Counted from the stretch's first letter, positions 31,210 to 40,723 are shown. The stretch is DNA of 44,358 bases from Bacillota bacterium (GCA_023459795.1 JAEWSP010000006.1:1-44358); one strand, 5' to 3'. Notes: generated from the sequence alone by a model not told the origin. Made by a program: numbers and translations.

Positions 31210-32968
31210 AGATATTCCTGGAATGGGAGGTCTCCAGAATGTTCTTCTGGATGAAAATCAGAACGACATTGATTTCCAGACGTCCTAGGAACATTGCTCC
31301 GATAAGCGCCCATAAGGCACCCCATTGATGGAGAAGGCTGGTCGATGCATAAAGCCCGCAGGTCTCGCCGAGGCCGGCGAAAGCGGACGTGCAGTCGAAG
31401 ATGGACTGCTGGAGCGGATAGCCGAAGGCACAGAGGATAATCACCAGGATCACGTGGCAGAGCAGATAGAGGGAAAGATAGGTAAGGCTGTCCTTGAGAT
31501 CCCCTTCCGATACCGGCGTCTTCTCTCCGTATTTCCGGACGTAATGGGTAGTGATGACTTCTTCCCTGTGGATCTTCTTCTCCAGATCCCAGCGCAGATT
31601 CAGAACGATGTCTCCGACCCGGTAGAGCTTGAGACCGCCGGAGGTGGAACCACCGAATCCGCCAAGGAACGGCAGGATGCACATAGCAGCATAGACAACA
31701 GGCTTTCCGAGCGGAAGGGTAGTATTGAAGATTGCGTAGGCACTGCTTCCGGCATTGTCGAGGAAGTTGTAGTCCGGGATGGAAGAGAAGCCGGTCGTAG
31801 AGATATAGGTCATGAATTCGAAGGTTCCGTACCGGAAGCCTTTGCTGATGCTGTGGTATTCCTGGGCAAGGCCGGTGACGAAGATCGGATAGAAGATAAG
31901 CACAACTCCTAAGAACACAAAGACTTCGTAGGTGAAGAGAGCCTTCCGGAATTTACGCTTGTAGAAGAAATAGTGGATCAGGAAGGAGACCATGCCGAGG
32001 TACATCAGTATCTCCGTAATGATCTCGATGAAGATGCCTCTCGTCTCTCCTAGGACCGTCGAGAAGTAGAAGATAGAACCGGCATGGGTACCAAACCCGC
32101 CAGTGCTTACCGCTGCCATCGCATAGCAGAGAGCATCGAAGAAGCTCATTCCGCAGCAGAGATAGAGGGCGATGCCGGAAACGATGAAGATGCAGTACAT
32201 GCTGAACATGTGACGGGCAGATTCCAGAAGATTAGGCATCAGCTTGTCGTTATGCCCTTCGAGGAGATAGAGCTGGAATCCGGAGCGGGAAGAGATAGCC
32301 GAAGAAAGGATCAGGACAAGACCGACGCCGCCGACAAAGGACATCAAGGCACGGTGGAAAAGGAAGATCTGCGTATTAGGCAAAAACTCCATCATCGGAG
32401 AAGAGATGGTAAAGGTGAATTGTCCCGCATTATAGGTATAAGTACCAGCCGGCATACTGAACGCCGGGAAGGTAGTTAATCCTGCACTCGCAAAGCCGGA
32501 AGCAGACTCGCTGATCGCCTGGGTGAAGTAATAGTACATGTGGCTAGGACCGCCGGCAAGCTCCGAAATAATGGCTTGTCCGTTCTCGTCGAACGTGATC
32601 TGGTTCTTCCCGCCCATATGTCCCCAGATGAGGTAAGGGAAGGAGGAGACGAGGATGGCGATGACCCAGACCATGATGAGAAGAGTCACATCTTCGGCAC
32701 CCCTAAGGCGTCCCTGCGGTTTCTTGGCAATAAAGAGATACTGCAGGACTCCGAAAAAGATGGAAAGGGATCCCGGAAGGAAGAAGTACCACCAGGCATA
32801 GGAATTGTCCTGGTAGAACGGAAGCACAAGCAGAGGAAGCAAAGTCATCGCACCGATCAGGATCAGGAAGATTCCGAGGTAACCTAAAATAAGCTTCAGT
32901 CCCTGGACTGGTTTCTTCTGGACATTCCTTTTCTCGAGGCAAGCCTCGATGACCGGAGAGTCGTCCAT
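31193..32968 (-). CDS. trkH: Potassium uptake channel subunit, TrkH/KtrB family
   Basis: K+-translocating membrane subunit, 591 residues. The four pore-loop regions are recognisable: SGFASAGLTTF, AAVSTGGFGTH, YISTTGFSSI and FAGLGETCGL. The cytoplasmic GFGGSTSGGLKLYRV motif, where regulatory subunits act, is intact. There are additional N-terminal helices (~25-105), giving a TrkH rather than a short KtrB architecture. GAGGGC precedes the ATG, which is 2 nt after the TrkA-like stop. Two TrkA-like genes lie upstream in the same operon. Confidence 0.92.
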   Translation of the reverse strand: MDDSPVIEACLEKRNVQKKPVQGLKLILGYLGIFLILIGAMTLLPLLVLPFYQDNSYAWWYFFLPGSLSIFFGVLQYLFIAKKPQGRLRGAEDVTLLIMVWVIAILVSSFPYLIWGHMGGKNQITFDENGQAIISELAGGPSHMYYYFTQAISESASGFASAGLTTFPAFSMPAGTYTYNAGQFTFTISSPMMEFLPNTQIFLFHRALMSFVGGVGLVLILSSAISSRSGFQLYLLEGHNDKLMPNLLESARHMFSMYCIFIVSGIALYLCCGMSFFDALCYAMAAVSTGGFGTHAGSIFYFSTVLGETRGIFIEIITEILMYLGMVSFLIHYFFYKRKFRKALFTYEVFVFLGVVLIFYPIFVTGLAQEYHSISKGFRYGTFEFMTYISTTGFSSIPDYNFLDNAGSSAYAIFNTTLPLGKPVVYAAMCILPFLGGFGGSTSGGLKLYRVGDIVLNLRWDLEKKIHREEVITTHYVRKYGEKTPVSEGDLKDSLTYLSLYLLCHVILVIILCAFGYPLQQSIFDCTSAFAGLGETCGLYASTSLLHQWGALWALIGAMFLGRLEINVVLIFIQKNILETSHSRNIYGNRK

Positions 32969-32970
32969 GG

Positions 32971-33633
32971 TTACTTGCCCTCTTTCAGGAAACTGACCAA
33001 GGATTCCTGGTCATCCGGAGAGGATGCCATAACGACCGTATCGCCGACCTGGATCTTCGTGTCGCCGCGAGGGATCAAAACCTGCGGATCCCGGAAGATG
33101 CAGGTCAAAGATCCCGTCTGCGGAAGCTGCAAGGTGCGAAGGTCTTTGTCGGCGCAGTAGAAACCCTTCTTGACCTTGAGTTCCGTAATGACGATCTTCT
33201 GGTTTTCCAAAGACATCGTCTTCGTCAGGGATTCGATATCGCTCTCCCCCTTGATCCGTTCCGTCAGGAGATAAGGAGCACTGATTGGGGAATCGATTCC
33301 CATCTTTTCGAAAAGGGAGACGGAATTCGGGTTGTTGACCGTGCAGATAGCCTTCCGGATATGGAATACCTTCTTGGCCAGCTGGCACACGACAAAATTA
33401 TCGCAGTCCCTCTCCATCAAGGAGATGACCAGATCGAAGTTGCTGACGTCGGCAATCTCGAAAGAATAGATCTTGGTCGGATTCACAAGAAGAACGTCGG
33501 TTCCGTTCAGTTCGCTGAGCTTCTTCGCCGTCTTCTCGTCGTCGTTCATGATAACCAGATGGTTTCCAGCTTCCTTGAAGGAACGGACGACATAGTCGGC
33601 TTCCCTCTTTCCGCCGCAGATCAGGATTTTCAT
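32971..33633 (-). CDS. TrkA-like potassium channel regulator with RCK-N and RCK-C domains
   Basis: A 220-residue cytoplasmic regulator. N-terminal Rossmann RCK domain (1-~130) and C-terminal TrkA_C domain (~135-215, ending DTVVMASSPDDQ). The nucleotide-binding Gly motif is degenerate: CGGKREADYV in place of GxGxxGxxxA, so NAD(H)/ATP binding in this subunit may be lost. It overlaps the upstream TrkA-like gene by ATGA and precedes trkH by 2 nt. AGGGA lies 5 nt before its ATG. Confidence 0.85.
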   Translation of the reverse strand: MKILICGGKREADYVVRSFKEAGNHLVIMNDDEKTAKKLSELNGTDVLLVNPTKIYSFEIADVSNFDLVISLMERDCDNFVVCQLAKKVFHIRKAICTVNNPNSVSLFEKMGIDSPISAPYLLTERIKGESDIESLTKTMSLENQKIVITELKVKKGFYCADKDLRTLQLPQTGSLTCIFRDPQVLIPRGDTKIQVGDTVVMASSPDDQESLVSFLKEGK

Positions 33634-34100
33634 ATATTCTTCCCTCCTTCCTTCTTCCCGGCATCTTCTTCCGGGATAGGAAGCGAAGCATCCTGGATCT
33701 CGTGATAAGTCCTGTAAGACAGAACGGAAGGAGTGATGATCCGGATCCTAGCGTCGTCTAGAAGAACAGACTTCTTCTCATCCATAAGACGGACGATGAT
33801 AAGAGGAGCCTTGAAGAAGGTAAGGCAGAGGTTGGCAAGGTAGATGTTCTCGTTGTCGTCTTCCGTCATGATATCGATCTCCGTGGCTTCCCGGATATTG
33901 GCTTCCTCGAGGACATCGATGTCCTCTCCGTCCCCTTCGATCTTGTATCCGGAGTAATCCGGATCAAGCTTACGGAAAGCCTTCGGCTCTTTTTCGATGA
34001 TTGCCGTATAGACTCCCATCTGAGAATTGGAGGAGGCAATCGAAGCTCCTAGTCTTGATGATCCGATAACGACAACCATCCTGTAGTTACGGTTCTTCAT
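33630..34100 (-). CDS. Short TrkA-like protein with RCK-N domain only
   Basis: A 156-residue protein with a single Rossmann RCK domain. The glycine-rich loop IGSSRLGASIA is followed by an acidic residue at the end of the second strand (IIEKE), as in nucleotide-binding RCK domains. There is no RCK-C domain; the tail is charged (EEDAGKKEGGK). First gene of the operon with its own promoter and GGGAGG. Together with the next gene it may form a split ring in which one subunit binds nucleotide and the other carries the C domain. Confidence 0.82.
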   Translation of the reverse strand: MKNRNYRMVVVIGSSRLGASIASSNSQMGVYTAIIEKEPKAFRKLDPDYSGYKIEGDGEDIDVLEEANIREATEIDIMTEDDNENIYLANLCLTFFKAPLIIVRLMDEKKSVLLDDARIRIITPSVLSYRTYHEIQDASLPIPEEDAGKKEGGKNI

Positions 34101-34129
34101 GCTTTGCCTCCCAAAAAACCTACCATAGG

Positions 34130-34158
34130 ATTTTATCGTTTCACCGGCCTATTTTCAA
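34130..34158 (-). promoter_or_regulatory. Promoter of the trk operon
   Basis: TTGAAA (34158-34153), 17 nt, TAAAAT (34135-34130) on the minus strand, both five of six consensus bases. Start near 34123. Confidence 0.7.
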
Positions 34159-34207
34159 CAAAGGAAGGAAAAGAGCTATAAAAGGATTCAATCTATAATA
34201 TGGAAAA

Positions 34208-35836
34208 CTACAGAGAGATTTCCTTCTTCAGCAGCTTGTGGAAAGCCTTCTTTGTAAGAGTACGGAAGAGGAAGTAGAGGCCTAGATAGATAAGACCGCC
34301 TAATACAATTCCAAGAGGAATATAGGAAGGAGCCAGGAAAGCAAACGAAAGGACCGTAAGGACTCCAAGAGCCGGATAGAAGATTCCGATAATGGCGAGA
34401 AGGAAAGGACCCATTCCCCTAGAGAAGAGTTCGTTGAAGTTGGAATAGTTGAAGTTGACATAACGGATACCGAGCAGGAAGGCAATGGAATTGTAGGAAA
34501 GGGTATAGGCAAATCCGGAAAGAAGAAGAGCAAACACTCCCAGGACTCCCATATGGGAAAGGATTCCGAAGACAATCGAAGGAAGCAGGGAATAGACAAG
34601 CCCGCAGAGAATGCCGGGAAGCCTCTTTGCCTTCAGATAGGAATCCGGGGCAAAAGGAACTGTCTTGAGATAGACGAAGTTCTGCTGTTCCAAGGAAAGG
34701 GAGGCATAGGAAAGGTAGGGGCAGAAAAGAGACTCATACAGGAAGACGGTAGCTAGGATCGGAGGGACCATGGAAGGGAAGGAATCCTGAGAGGGGAACG
34801 CGAATAAGAAGATACCGGCAATACAGACGGAGACTCCCTGAGTGAAGTTGACAAACCAGGCATTTCCCGGAATGGACCGGAAGGAAAGAAGGGTTTCAAA
34901 GAAGACCGGCTTACGGGCTTTCTGGAAAGCCTTGGACAAAGAGAGGGAGACATCCTTCTTCTGCTTTGCTTTATCTTCCCTTGCTTCTTTGGGAAGACGG
35001 GTCTTCTTTTTCTTCAGATAGAGAAGACTGGCAAGAAGAAGGCTTAAGAGAATAAGGCCGAAAAGGACTCCAACATAGGCAAAGAAATAAAGCCCCTGGT
35101 CAGGAGATTCCGTAGCAAAGCGGGAAAGGAGGAAGCAAGGCCAGGTAAGGAAATACTGATAGTTCCCCATCCGGCCAATAAATGCTCCATTGTTCCCGAT
35201 AAGGAGGTTTCCAAAGGAGAAAAAGCCGGCCGCCAGGATTCCGGCAAAAATATCGAAAACCATTCCCGGGATATTCTTTTCCAGAGGGATGATCCTGGAG
35301 AGAAGGACGAGGAGGATGAAATCCAGCAAACTAAGACCGATTCCGACCGTCAGAGAGAACAGAACACTGAAGACAATGGCAAGTGTTCCGGCCTTGATGA
35401 AGATAGCAAAGATAATAGGAGATAAGATTACTGCAAAGCCCTCAAAGAACAATGTTTCCTTAAGGCATATCGTATATTGGGCAAGAAACAACTTCCGGTT
35501 AGAGATAGGGAGCGGGAACAAGGCTTCCAGTTTAGACTGGAAATAGATGGCTCTGTTATATACCAAAAGGATAAACAGCTGGGCTCCGAAGAATCCCGCA
35601 TACATCGTATAGAAAAGAGAGGACATCTCTTCCGTTGTCGCACCTGCATCTCTAGCGGATATGCAGGCAGTAATCAAAGAAAAGATGCAGAAGAACGAAA
35701 CCAGAAGTCCGATGAGCATCTGGCCCAGGAAATTGTTCCGATCGTTCCAGTTGGAAAGCATTCCCTTCCGGTTCCTAGATCCGACCCTGTAGGAGTTAGC
35801 GTAGATAGCTTTTGAAAGAATTTGGAAATCCGACAT
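34208..35836 (-). CDS. ABC-2-type exporter permease
   Basis: A 542-residue integral membrane protein with roughly 12 predicted helices and few charged loops. One soluble stretch rich in Lys (about 275-310, KKKKTRLPKEAREDKAKQKK) lies in the middle. It follows its ATPase by 3 nt, with AAGGAA before ATG, so the pair forms an ABC exporter. The exact subfamily is not recognised; two-half duplicated permeases of this size are common in Bacillota. The cargo is unknown. No clear terminator is visible after its stop. Confidence 0.75.
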   Translation of the reverse strand: MSDFQILSKAIYANSYRVGSRNRKGMLSNWNDRNNFLGQMLIGLLVSFFCIFSLITACISARDAGATTEEMSSLFYTMYAGFFGAQLFILLVYNRAIYFQSKLEALFPLPISNRKLFLAQYTICLKETLFFEGFAVILSPIIFAIFIKAGTLAIVFSVLFSLTVGIGLSLLDFILLVLLSRIIPLEKNIPGMVFDIFAGILAAGFFSFGNLLIGNNGAFIGRMGNYQYFLTWPCFLLSRFATESPDQGLYFFAYVGVLFGLILLSLLLASLLYLKKKKTRLPKEAREDKAKQKKDVSLSLSKAFQKARKPVFFETLLSFRSIPGNAWFVNFTQGVSVCIAGIFLFAFPSQDSFPSMVPPILATVFLYESLFCPYLSYASLSLEQQNFVYLKTVPFAPDSYLKAKRLPGILCGLVYSLLPSIVFGILSHMGVLGVFALLLSGFAYTLSYNSIAFLLGIRYVNFNYSNFNELFSRGMGPFLLAIIGIFYPALGVLTVLSFAFLAPSYIPLGIVLGGLIYLGLYFLFRTLTKKAFHKLLKKEISL

Positions 35837-35839
35837 ACC

Positions 35840-36559
35840 CTATTCCTTCGTAAGTTCCAGGAAGAGGTCTTCCAGATCTCCGCCTTGGTTCTCTTTACCT
35901 CTAAGCTCTGCCATCGTTCCGGCAAAGAGAAGTTTCCCGTTCTGGATGATGCCGACTCTGTCGCAGACCTTCTCGGCTACTTCCAGGACATGGGTAGAGA
36001 AGAGGATGCAGTGTCCCTTCTTGGCTTCTTCCTTCATCATGGACTTGACCTCGAAAGAGGCTTCTGGATCAAGACCGGTCATCGGTTCGTCTAGGATCCA
36101 GTTATCCGGATGGTGAAGCAGAGCGCCAATAATTAGGATCTTTTGTCTCATACCATGGCTATAGGAGAAGATCGGTTCATCCAGAACCGAATCGATATGG
36201 AATTCCTTAGCCAAATCGAAAGCAGTCTTCTTCTTCTCTTCCAGGTCTCCCGGATAGAGGCCTGCCATGAAGGCAAGGTAATCCTTTCCCGGAAGCCCGA
36301 GGAACAGATCCGGAGAATCCGGAACGAATCCGAAAGTGGATTTGGCCAGTACCGGTTCCTTCGTAATGGAGCGGCCGGAGAGGAAGATATCCCCTGTATC
36401 GCAGGCAAGGATTCCTGTCATCATCTTTAGAAGGGTGCTTTTTCCGGCGCCGTTCGGTCCAAGAAGACCAAATACTTCGCCGTCCTTAAGACTCAAAGAC
36501 AGATGGTCTACTGCCAGTTTCTTCTTGAATGTCTTGCTAACGTTCTCGATTTCAATCAT
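35840..36559 (-). CDS. ABC transporter ATP-binding protein
   Basis: A 239-residue ATPase partner of the adjacent permease. Walker A GPNGAGKST (34-42), a signature of altered form YSHGMRQKILI, Walker B NWILDEPMTGLDP, and the switch His in LFSTHVLEV. I chose ATG 36559 (MIEIENVSK) because GAAGGGG lies shortly before it and the domain begins there. An in-frame frame continues 189 nt further upstream but crosses the divergent promoter region. Confidence 0.92.
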   Translation of the reverse strand: MIEIENVSKTFKKKLAVDHLSLSLKDGEVFGLLGPNGAGKSTLLKMMTGILACDTGDIFLSGRSITKEPVLAKSTFGFVPDSPDLFLGLPGKDYLAFMAGLYPGDLEEKKKTAFDLAKEFHIDSVLDEPIFSYSHGMRQKILIIGALLHHPDNWILDEPMTGLDPEASFEVKSMMKEEAKKGHCILFSTHVLEVAEKVCDRVGIIQNGKLLFAGTMAELRGKENQGGDLEDLFLELTKE

Positions 36560-36584
36560 AGTTTCCCCTTCTTTATCTCGATTC

Positions 36585-36590
36585 ATTCTA
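36585..36590 (-). promoter_or_regulatory. Candidate -10 of the ABC exporter operon
   Basis: TAGAAT on the minus strand, start near 36578, leaving about 19 nt including AAGGGG. No clear -35 is present. Confidence 0.35.
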
Positions 36591-36654
36591 CAAAACAGGT
36601 TATCCGAAAGGAAGAAAAAACGGTTTCGTATCTTTTCTTTGGGACGGAAGTATT

Positions 36655-36660
36655 TATAAT
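36655..36660 (+). promoter_or_regulatory. -10 box of the MFS gene
   Basis: A perfect TATAAT 20 nt before the ATG at 36681, start near 36667, giving a leader of about 14 nt with at most a weak GGA as ribosome site. The -35 is poor. Confidence 0.45.
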
Positions 36661-36680
36661 AAATCCGGCCGGAAAATATT

Positions 36681-38213
36681 ATGAACTTGAACAAAACGTT
36701 CGATACTCCCGATGCCCCAAGGAAGACCCAGGTTCTTTTTGAGACCACGTCTCTTTTCCGCGACGCCTTCTACGAGTTCAATTCTTTCTTCCTGCTGCTC
36801 TATGTGCAACTAGCAAGTCCGATCGTATCGGACTCGAATTATACGCTTCTCTTCTTCGTTCTTTCCATGGCTCTTATCGGCGTGAAGATCCTATCGGGAT
36901 TCGGCTGGATGTTTGCAGCCCGTTATTTTGAGAGGCATCCGTTCAGGACCAGCGTCTATAGGGATATGACTTTCCAGGGAAGCCTTGTCTCCACTGCCCT
37001 TTTCCTCCTTCTCTTCTTTGTTACCCCGCTCTTCTCCGGATGGAGATATGTAGTTGCCTTCCTGGCATTTGATTTCCTCCAGGAGTTCTTCTATGCCTTC
37101 AACGATACCGCCTACTGGGCATTCCTGAACGTATCCTCCTATAACGAGAAGGTACGGAACAGGATCTCCAGCCTAGCGAATTTCTTTTGCCTGTTCGGTT
37201 CCATCACAGTCGCCAGCCTTGCCCCGGCCCTTGCCGTCGGAAAGAACACGACAAGGAATCTTACGATCCTTGGCGTCATCCTTGTCACCTTCTACTTCCT
37301 CTCCCAGATGACGTACTGCCTATTCCTGAAGACAAGGCCCTCCAAGGGCATCAAAAGGGTTCCCCGCTCGGTCCTGGAACCTTTCCGGATCCTTTTCTCC
37401 GACAAGGAGATTGCAGCCTGCATGATGACAGCTCTTTTCCTCTTCCTGGGAGAAGATATCCTGATGGGGAATTCCTCTGCTTTCTTTACCTACAACTACG
37501 GATACGGAAGCTTCGGAACTACGGGCCGTTCCTCCTTCTTCAGCGGGGGAGTCTTCTCCTTCCTCTTCCAGATCCTTCTAGGAGCAGGACTAGTGTCGGG
37601 TATGCTTCTTTATCCCAATTTCAGCAACCGCTTCGGCAAGAAGAAGGTTTCTTCTGTCGCTTTTTCCTGTGATGCTGTCTTCTTCCTCCTTCTTTTCTTC
37701 TTCGGTTTCACTCCAGGGCAGGAACCGCTTGGCTTCATCCTGACCTTCCTTTCCGGTCTCTTCTTGGGTTTCCTCTATCAGACAGTCGCTTTGAACTGTG
37801 CCAATGCTGCCGAATACTACGAAGCCAAGACCGGAGAAGAGAAGAGCGCCTCCCTTGTCGCTCTCCGTTCTTTCTTCGTCCGCTTCGGAAATGCAATCCA
37901 GACTGGTCTTTTCTATATCTCCCTGCAGACCTCCGGCTTCATCGGACTGAACCAGACCATCGCCAAAGGAGAAGTTAACGGCATGTCCAACAGCGAGATC
38001 AATGCCCTGATCCAGGATTCCTTTACGGCAGAAGAACTCACTAAAGGTTTGACTACCTATAAAGCAAACCTTACCTTGGTTCCTATCTTCTGTCTCCTTA
38101 TTGTGGTACTCCTCGGCAACTTCTGCCTCAGCTTTGCAAACGAAAAAAACTACTCTTCTATGGTCGAAAAAGTTCGTAATGACAGAAGAAAGAAAGCCGA
38201 AGAACTAAAGTAA
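36681..38213 (+). CDS. MFS transporter (GPH/MFS_2-like)
   Basis: A 510-residue secondary transporter with about 12 predicted helices. The pattern of segments (ARYFERHPFRTSVYRDMTFQ loop; FNDTAYWAFLNVSSYNEKVRNRISSLANFF after helix 4) resembles the MFS_2/glycoside-pentoside-hexuronide group, where R-x-R-I-S-S-type loops occur. The substrate is unknown. The gene is alone, divergent from the ABC exporter, and ends in a strong terminator. Confidence 0.8.
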   Translation: MNLNKTFDTPDAPRKTQVLFETTSLFRDAFYEFNSFFLLLYVQLASPIVSDSNYTLLFFVLSMALIGVKILSGFGWMFAARYFERHPFRTSVYRDMTFQGSLVSTALFLLLFFVTPLFSGWRYVVAFLAFDFLQEFFYAFNDTAYWAFLNVSSYNEKVRNRISSLANFFCLFGSITVASLAPALAVGKNTTRNLTILGVILVTFYFLSQMTYCLFLKTRPSKGIKRVPRSVLEPFRILFSDKEIAACMMTALFLFLGEDILMGNSSAFFTYNYGYGSFGTTGRSSFFSGGVFSFLFQILLGAGLVSGMLLYPNFSNRFGKKKVSSVAFSCDAVFFLLLFFFGFTPGQEPLGFILTFLSGLFLGFLYQTVALNCANAAEYYEAKTGEEKSASLVALRSFFVRFGNAIQTGLFYISLQTSGFIGLNQTIAKGEVNGMSNSEINALIQDSFTAEELTKGLTTYKANLTLVPIFCLLIVVLLGNFCLSFANEKNYSSMVEKVRNDRRKKAEELK

Positions 38214-38231
38214 TTTTCCCTTTTTTGAAAG

Positions 38232-38270
38232 ACCCGAAAACCCTTCCGGTTCCACTTTTCGGGTTTTTTT
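38232..38270 (+). terminator. Terminator of the MFS gene
   Basis: Stem ACCCGAAAA/TTTTCGGGT followed by T7. The inner loop contains CCTTCCGG and may extend the fold. Confidence 0.85.
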
Positions 38271-38291
38271 ATCATCTTTCTTGACTTTTTG

Positions 38292-38300
38292 TGGTAAACT
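38292..38300 (+). promoter_or_regulatory. Extended -10 promoter of hydCBA
   Basis: TG-G-TAAACT with hexamer at 38295-38300. TTGACT at 38281-38286 is too close to act as the -35 for this box. The leader of about 31 nt contains GGGAGG before hydC. Confidence 0.4.
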
Positions 38301-38337
38301 TAAATTTGTGTCCAAAGGCAAAACTAGGGAGGTTTTT

Positions 38338-38823
38338 ATGATTCCATTAAGACCGGAAGCCGTAAAGATGATTGCCGACATTTGCGACAAGTATAAGGAT
38401 GAGCCGTCGCCGCTGATGCTGATTCTTTCCGACGTCCAGAGGGAATACGGATATATTCCGCTGGAAGTCCAGGAGATAATCTCTGCCAAGACCGGATTAC
38501 CGGTCAGCGAGATTTATGGTGTTGTTACGTTCTACAATTTCTTCTCTCTCGATCCGAAGGGCAAGTATGTCATCGGTTGCTGCATCGGAACAGCCTGCTA
38601 CGTCAAGGGCGGACAGAATGTTCTGGATAAGTTCTCCCAGCTTCTGAAGATCAAGCCGGGACAGACAACGGAAGACGGACTCTTCTCTCTGGATGGCCTT
38701 AGATGCCTTGGTGCCTGCGGTATTGCTCCGGCAATCTCCGTGAACGGCAAGGTCTATCCGAAGGTCACGCTTGCAGAAGTTCCTCAGATCATCGAAGAAT
38801 ACAGGAAGCTGGAGGCTATCTAG
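38338..38823 (+). CDS. hydC: Bifurcating hydrogenase subunit HydC (NuoE-like, 2Fe-2S)
   Basis: NuoE-type thioredoxin-fold subunit carrying one [2Fe-2S] cluster, 162 residues. Ligands C82 and C87 (CIGTAC) and C123 and C127 (CLGAC). The N-terminal helical part includes LSDVQREYGYIPLEVQEIIS, typical for NuoE. I chose ATG 38338 because GGGAGG lies upstream. It is the first gene of hydCBA, 1 nt before hydB, so the three are made together. In the family it hands electrons between the flavin subunit and HydA. Confidence 0.94.
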   Translation: MIPLRPEAVKMIADICDKYKDEPSPLMLILSDVQREYGYIPLEVQEIISAKTGLPVSEIYGVVTFYNFFSLDPKGKYVIGCCIGTACYVKGGQNVLDKFSQLLKIKPGQTTEDGLFSLDGLRCLGACGIAPAISVNGKVYPKVTLAEVPQIIEEYRKLEAI

Positions 38824-38824
38824 A

Positions 38825-40723
38825 ATGGCAATTGAAAAGAAAACCGTCAAGGCCGACAAGATCGTAACGATCAGCGACCTCGAGAAGCGGATCAAGAAGG
38901 ATACCCTGACTCTTGGCGACAAGTTCTCGGGCAAGGACGGGAAGAGACACATCGTCGTCTGCGGCGGTACTTCCTGCCTTTCCAGCAACTCCCAGAAGAT
39001 TTATGAGAATATCGAGAAGTACATCAAGGATCACAAGCTCTCCGACAAGGTCACGGTCAACCAGACCGGATGCTTCGGATTCTGCTCGCAGGGTCCTTTC
39101 GTCAAGATCTATCCGGAAGATACCTTCTATCATGCCGTCAAGCCGGAAGATGCCGAAGAGATCATGGAGCAGGATATCGGCAAGCATGAAATTGTCGAGC
39201 GTCTTCTTTATGTCGATCCGAAGACCCATGAAAAGGTCCAGAAGCAGAAGGATATCAACTTCTACAAAAAGCAGATCCGTATTGCTCTCCACGGCTGCTC
39301 CATCATCGATCCGAGCGATTTCGACGAAGCCTTAGGCTTTGACGGAATGGGCGCCTTTGCTAAGGCCCTCACGATGAAGCCTCAGGAAATCATCGATGTC
39401 ATGTCTGCTTCCGGTCTCCGCGGAAGAGGCGGAGCTGGATTCCCGACGGGAAGAAAGTGGCAGTTTGCCTATAACCAGCAGTCCGACGTGAAGTACGTCA
39501 TCTGCAACGGCGATGAAGGCGATCCGGGAGCTTTCATGGATCGTTCCATCCTCGAAGGCAACCCTGTCAACGTCATCGAAGGTATGATGATCGCCGGTTA
39601 TGCTATCGGCGCCCATCAGGGTTACTTCTATATCCGTGCCGAATATCCTATCGCCTGCAAGAGAGTCGAAAAGGCCCTTCAGGAGATGGAAGCTTTAGGA
39701 CTTCTTGGTGACAACATCCTCGGATCGGGTTTCTCGTTCCGTATCGGATTACGTTATGGTGCTGGTGCCTTCGTCTGCGGCGAAGAGACTGCCTTGATGA
39801 ATTCCATCGAAGGCAAGAGAGGTATGCCTCGTCCGAAGCCGCCGTTCCCGGCAGTCAAGGGTCTTTGGGGCAAGCCGACGATTATCAACAACGTCGAGAC
39901 TCTTGCCAATGTCCCGTACATTCTCCGTGTCGGCGCTGCGGAATACGCCAAGATCGGTACCGAGAAGTCGAAGGGTACGAAGGTCTTCGCCCTCGGCGGA
40001 AAGATCAACAATGTCGGTCTTGTCGAAGTTCCGATGGGAACGACCTTAAGAACCCTTATCTTCGATATCGGCGGAGGAATTCCGAACGGCAAGAAGTTCC
40101 AGGCCATTCAGACCGGAGGCCCGAGCGGCGGATGCCTGACTACTTCCGAACTCGATGTCCCGATCGATTACGATTCCTTGATTGCTGCTGGTTCCATGAT
40201 GGGATCCGGCGGTGCCATCGTCATGGATGAGGACAACTGCATGGTCGATGTCGCCAAGTTCTATATGCAGTTCATCTGCGATGAATCCTGTGGCAAGTGC
40301 TCGCAGTGCCGTATCGGCACGAAGAGACTTCTCGAGTATATGGATAAGATTACGGAAGGCAGAGCAACCCTCGAAGATCTGGATAAGATCAAGGAGCTTG
40401 CCGAGTCGATCAAGGTCGGAGCCCTCTGCGGACTCGGACAGACCGCTGCAAACCCGATTCTTTCCACTCTCAATAAGTTCCACGATGTCTATATCCGTCA
40501 TGTCGTCGATAAGAAGTGCGATGCCGGCGTCTGCAAGACGCTGACGACTTTCTCTATCGATCCGAACCTCTGCCACAAGTGCTCTCTTTGCGCTAGGAAC
40601 TGCCCGGTCGGCGCCATTACCGGCGTTGTCGGGAAGGAAGTTTTCCACATCGATCCTACCAAGTGCATCAAGTGCGGCACCTGCATCACGGTCTGCCATT
40701 TCAAGGCCGTGAAGAAGGATTAA
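38825..40723 (+). CDS. hydB: Bifurcating hydrogenase subunit HydB (NuoF-like flavoprotein)
   Basis: A 632-residue FMN and Fe-S subunit that oxidises or reduces NAD(P)H. N-terminal thioredoxin-like [2Fe-2S] domain (C46, C51, C83, C87); FMN/NADH core with GLRGRGGAGFPTG (~196-209) and CNGDEGDPGAFMDR; NuoF [4Fe-4S] site C489, C492, C495 and C535; and two C-terminal ferredoxin [4Fe-4S] sites (C583-C593 and C614-C624). This is the full cofactor set known for electron-bifurcating HydB. ATG 38825 is preceded by GGAGG. It is expected to link H2 to NADH and ferredoxin with HydA and HydC. Confidence 0.96.
   Translation: MAIEKKTVKADKIVTISDLEKRIKKDTLTLGDKFSGKDGKRHIVVCGGTSCLSSNSQKIYENIEKYIKDHKLSDKVTVNQTGCFGFCSQGPFVKIYPEDTFYHAVKPEDAEEIMEQDIGKHEIVERLLYVDPKTHEKVQKQKDINFYKKQIRIALHGCSIIDPSDFDEALGFDGMGAFAKALTMKPQEIIDVMSASGLRGRGGAGFPTGRKWQFAYNQQSDVKYVICNGDEGDPGAFMDRSILEGNPVNVIEGMMIAGYAIGAHQGYFYIRAEYPIACKRVEKALQEMEALGLLGDNILGSGFSFRIGLRYGAGAFVCGEETALMNSIEGKRGMPRPKPPFPAVKGLWGKPTIINNVETLANVPYILRVGAAEYAKIGTEKSKGTKVFALGGKINNVGLVEVPMGTTLRTLIFDIGGGIPNGKKFQAIQTGGPSGGCLTTSELDVPIDYDSLIAAGSMMGSGGAIVMDEDNCMVDVAKFYMQFICDESCGKCSQCRIGTKRLLEYMDKITEGRATLEDLDKIKELAESIKVGALCGLGQTAANPILSTLNKFHDVYIRHVVDKKCDAGVCKTLTTFSIDPNLCHKCSLCARNCPVGAITGVVGKEVFHIDPTKCIKCGTCITVCHFKAVKKD

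Noticed and set aside
36560..36748. N-terminal extension of the ABC ATPase
   Set aside because: The extra 63 residues cross the divergent promoters and are not part of the ATPase fold; ATG 36559 has GAAGGGG and matches the domain start.
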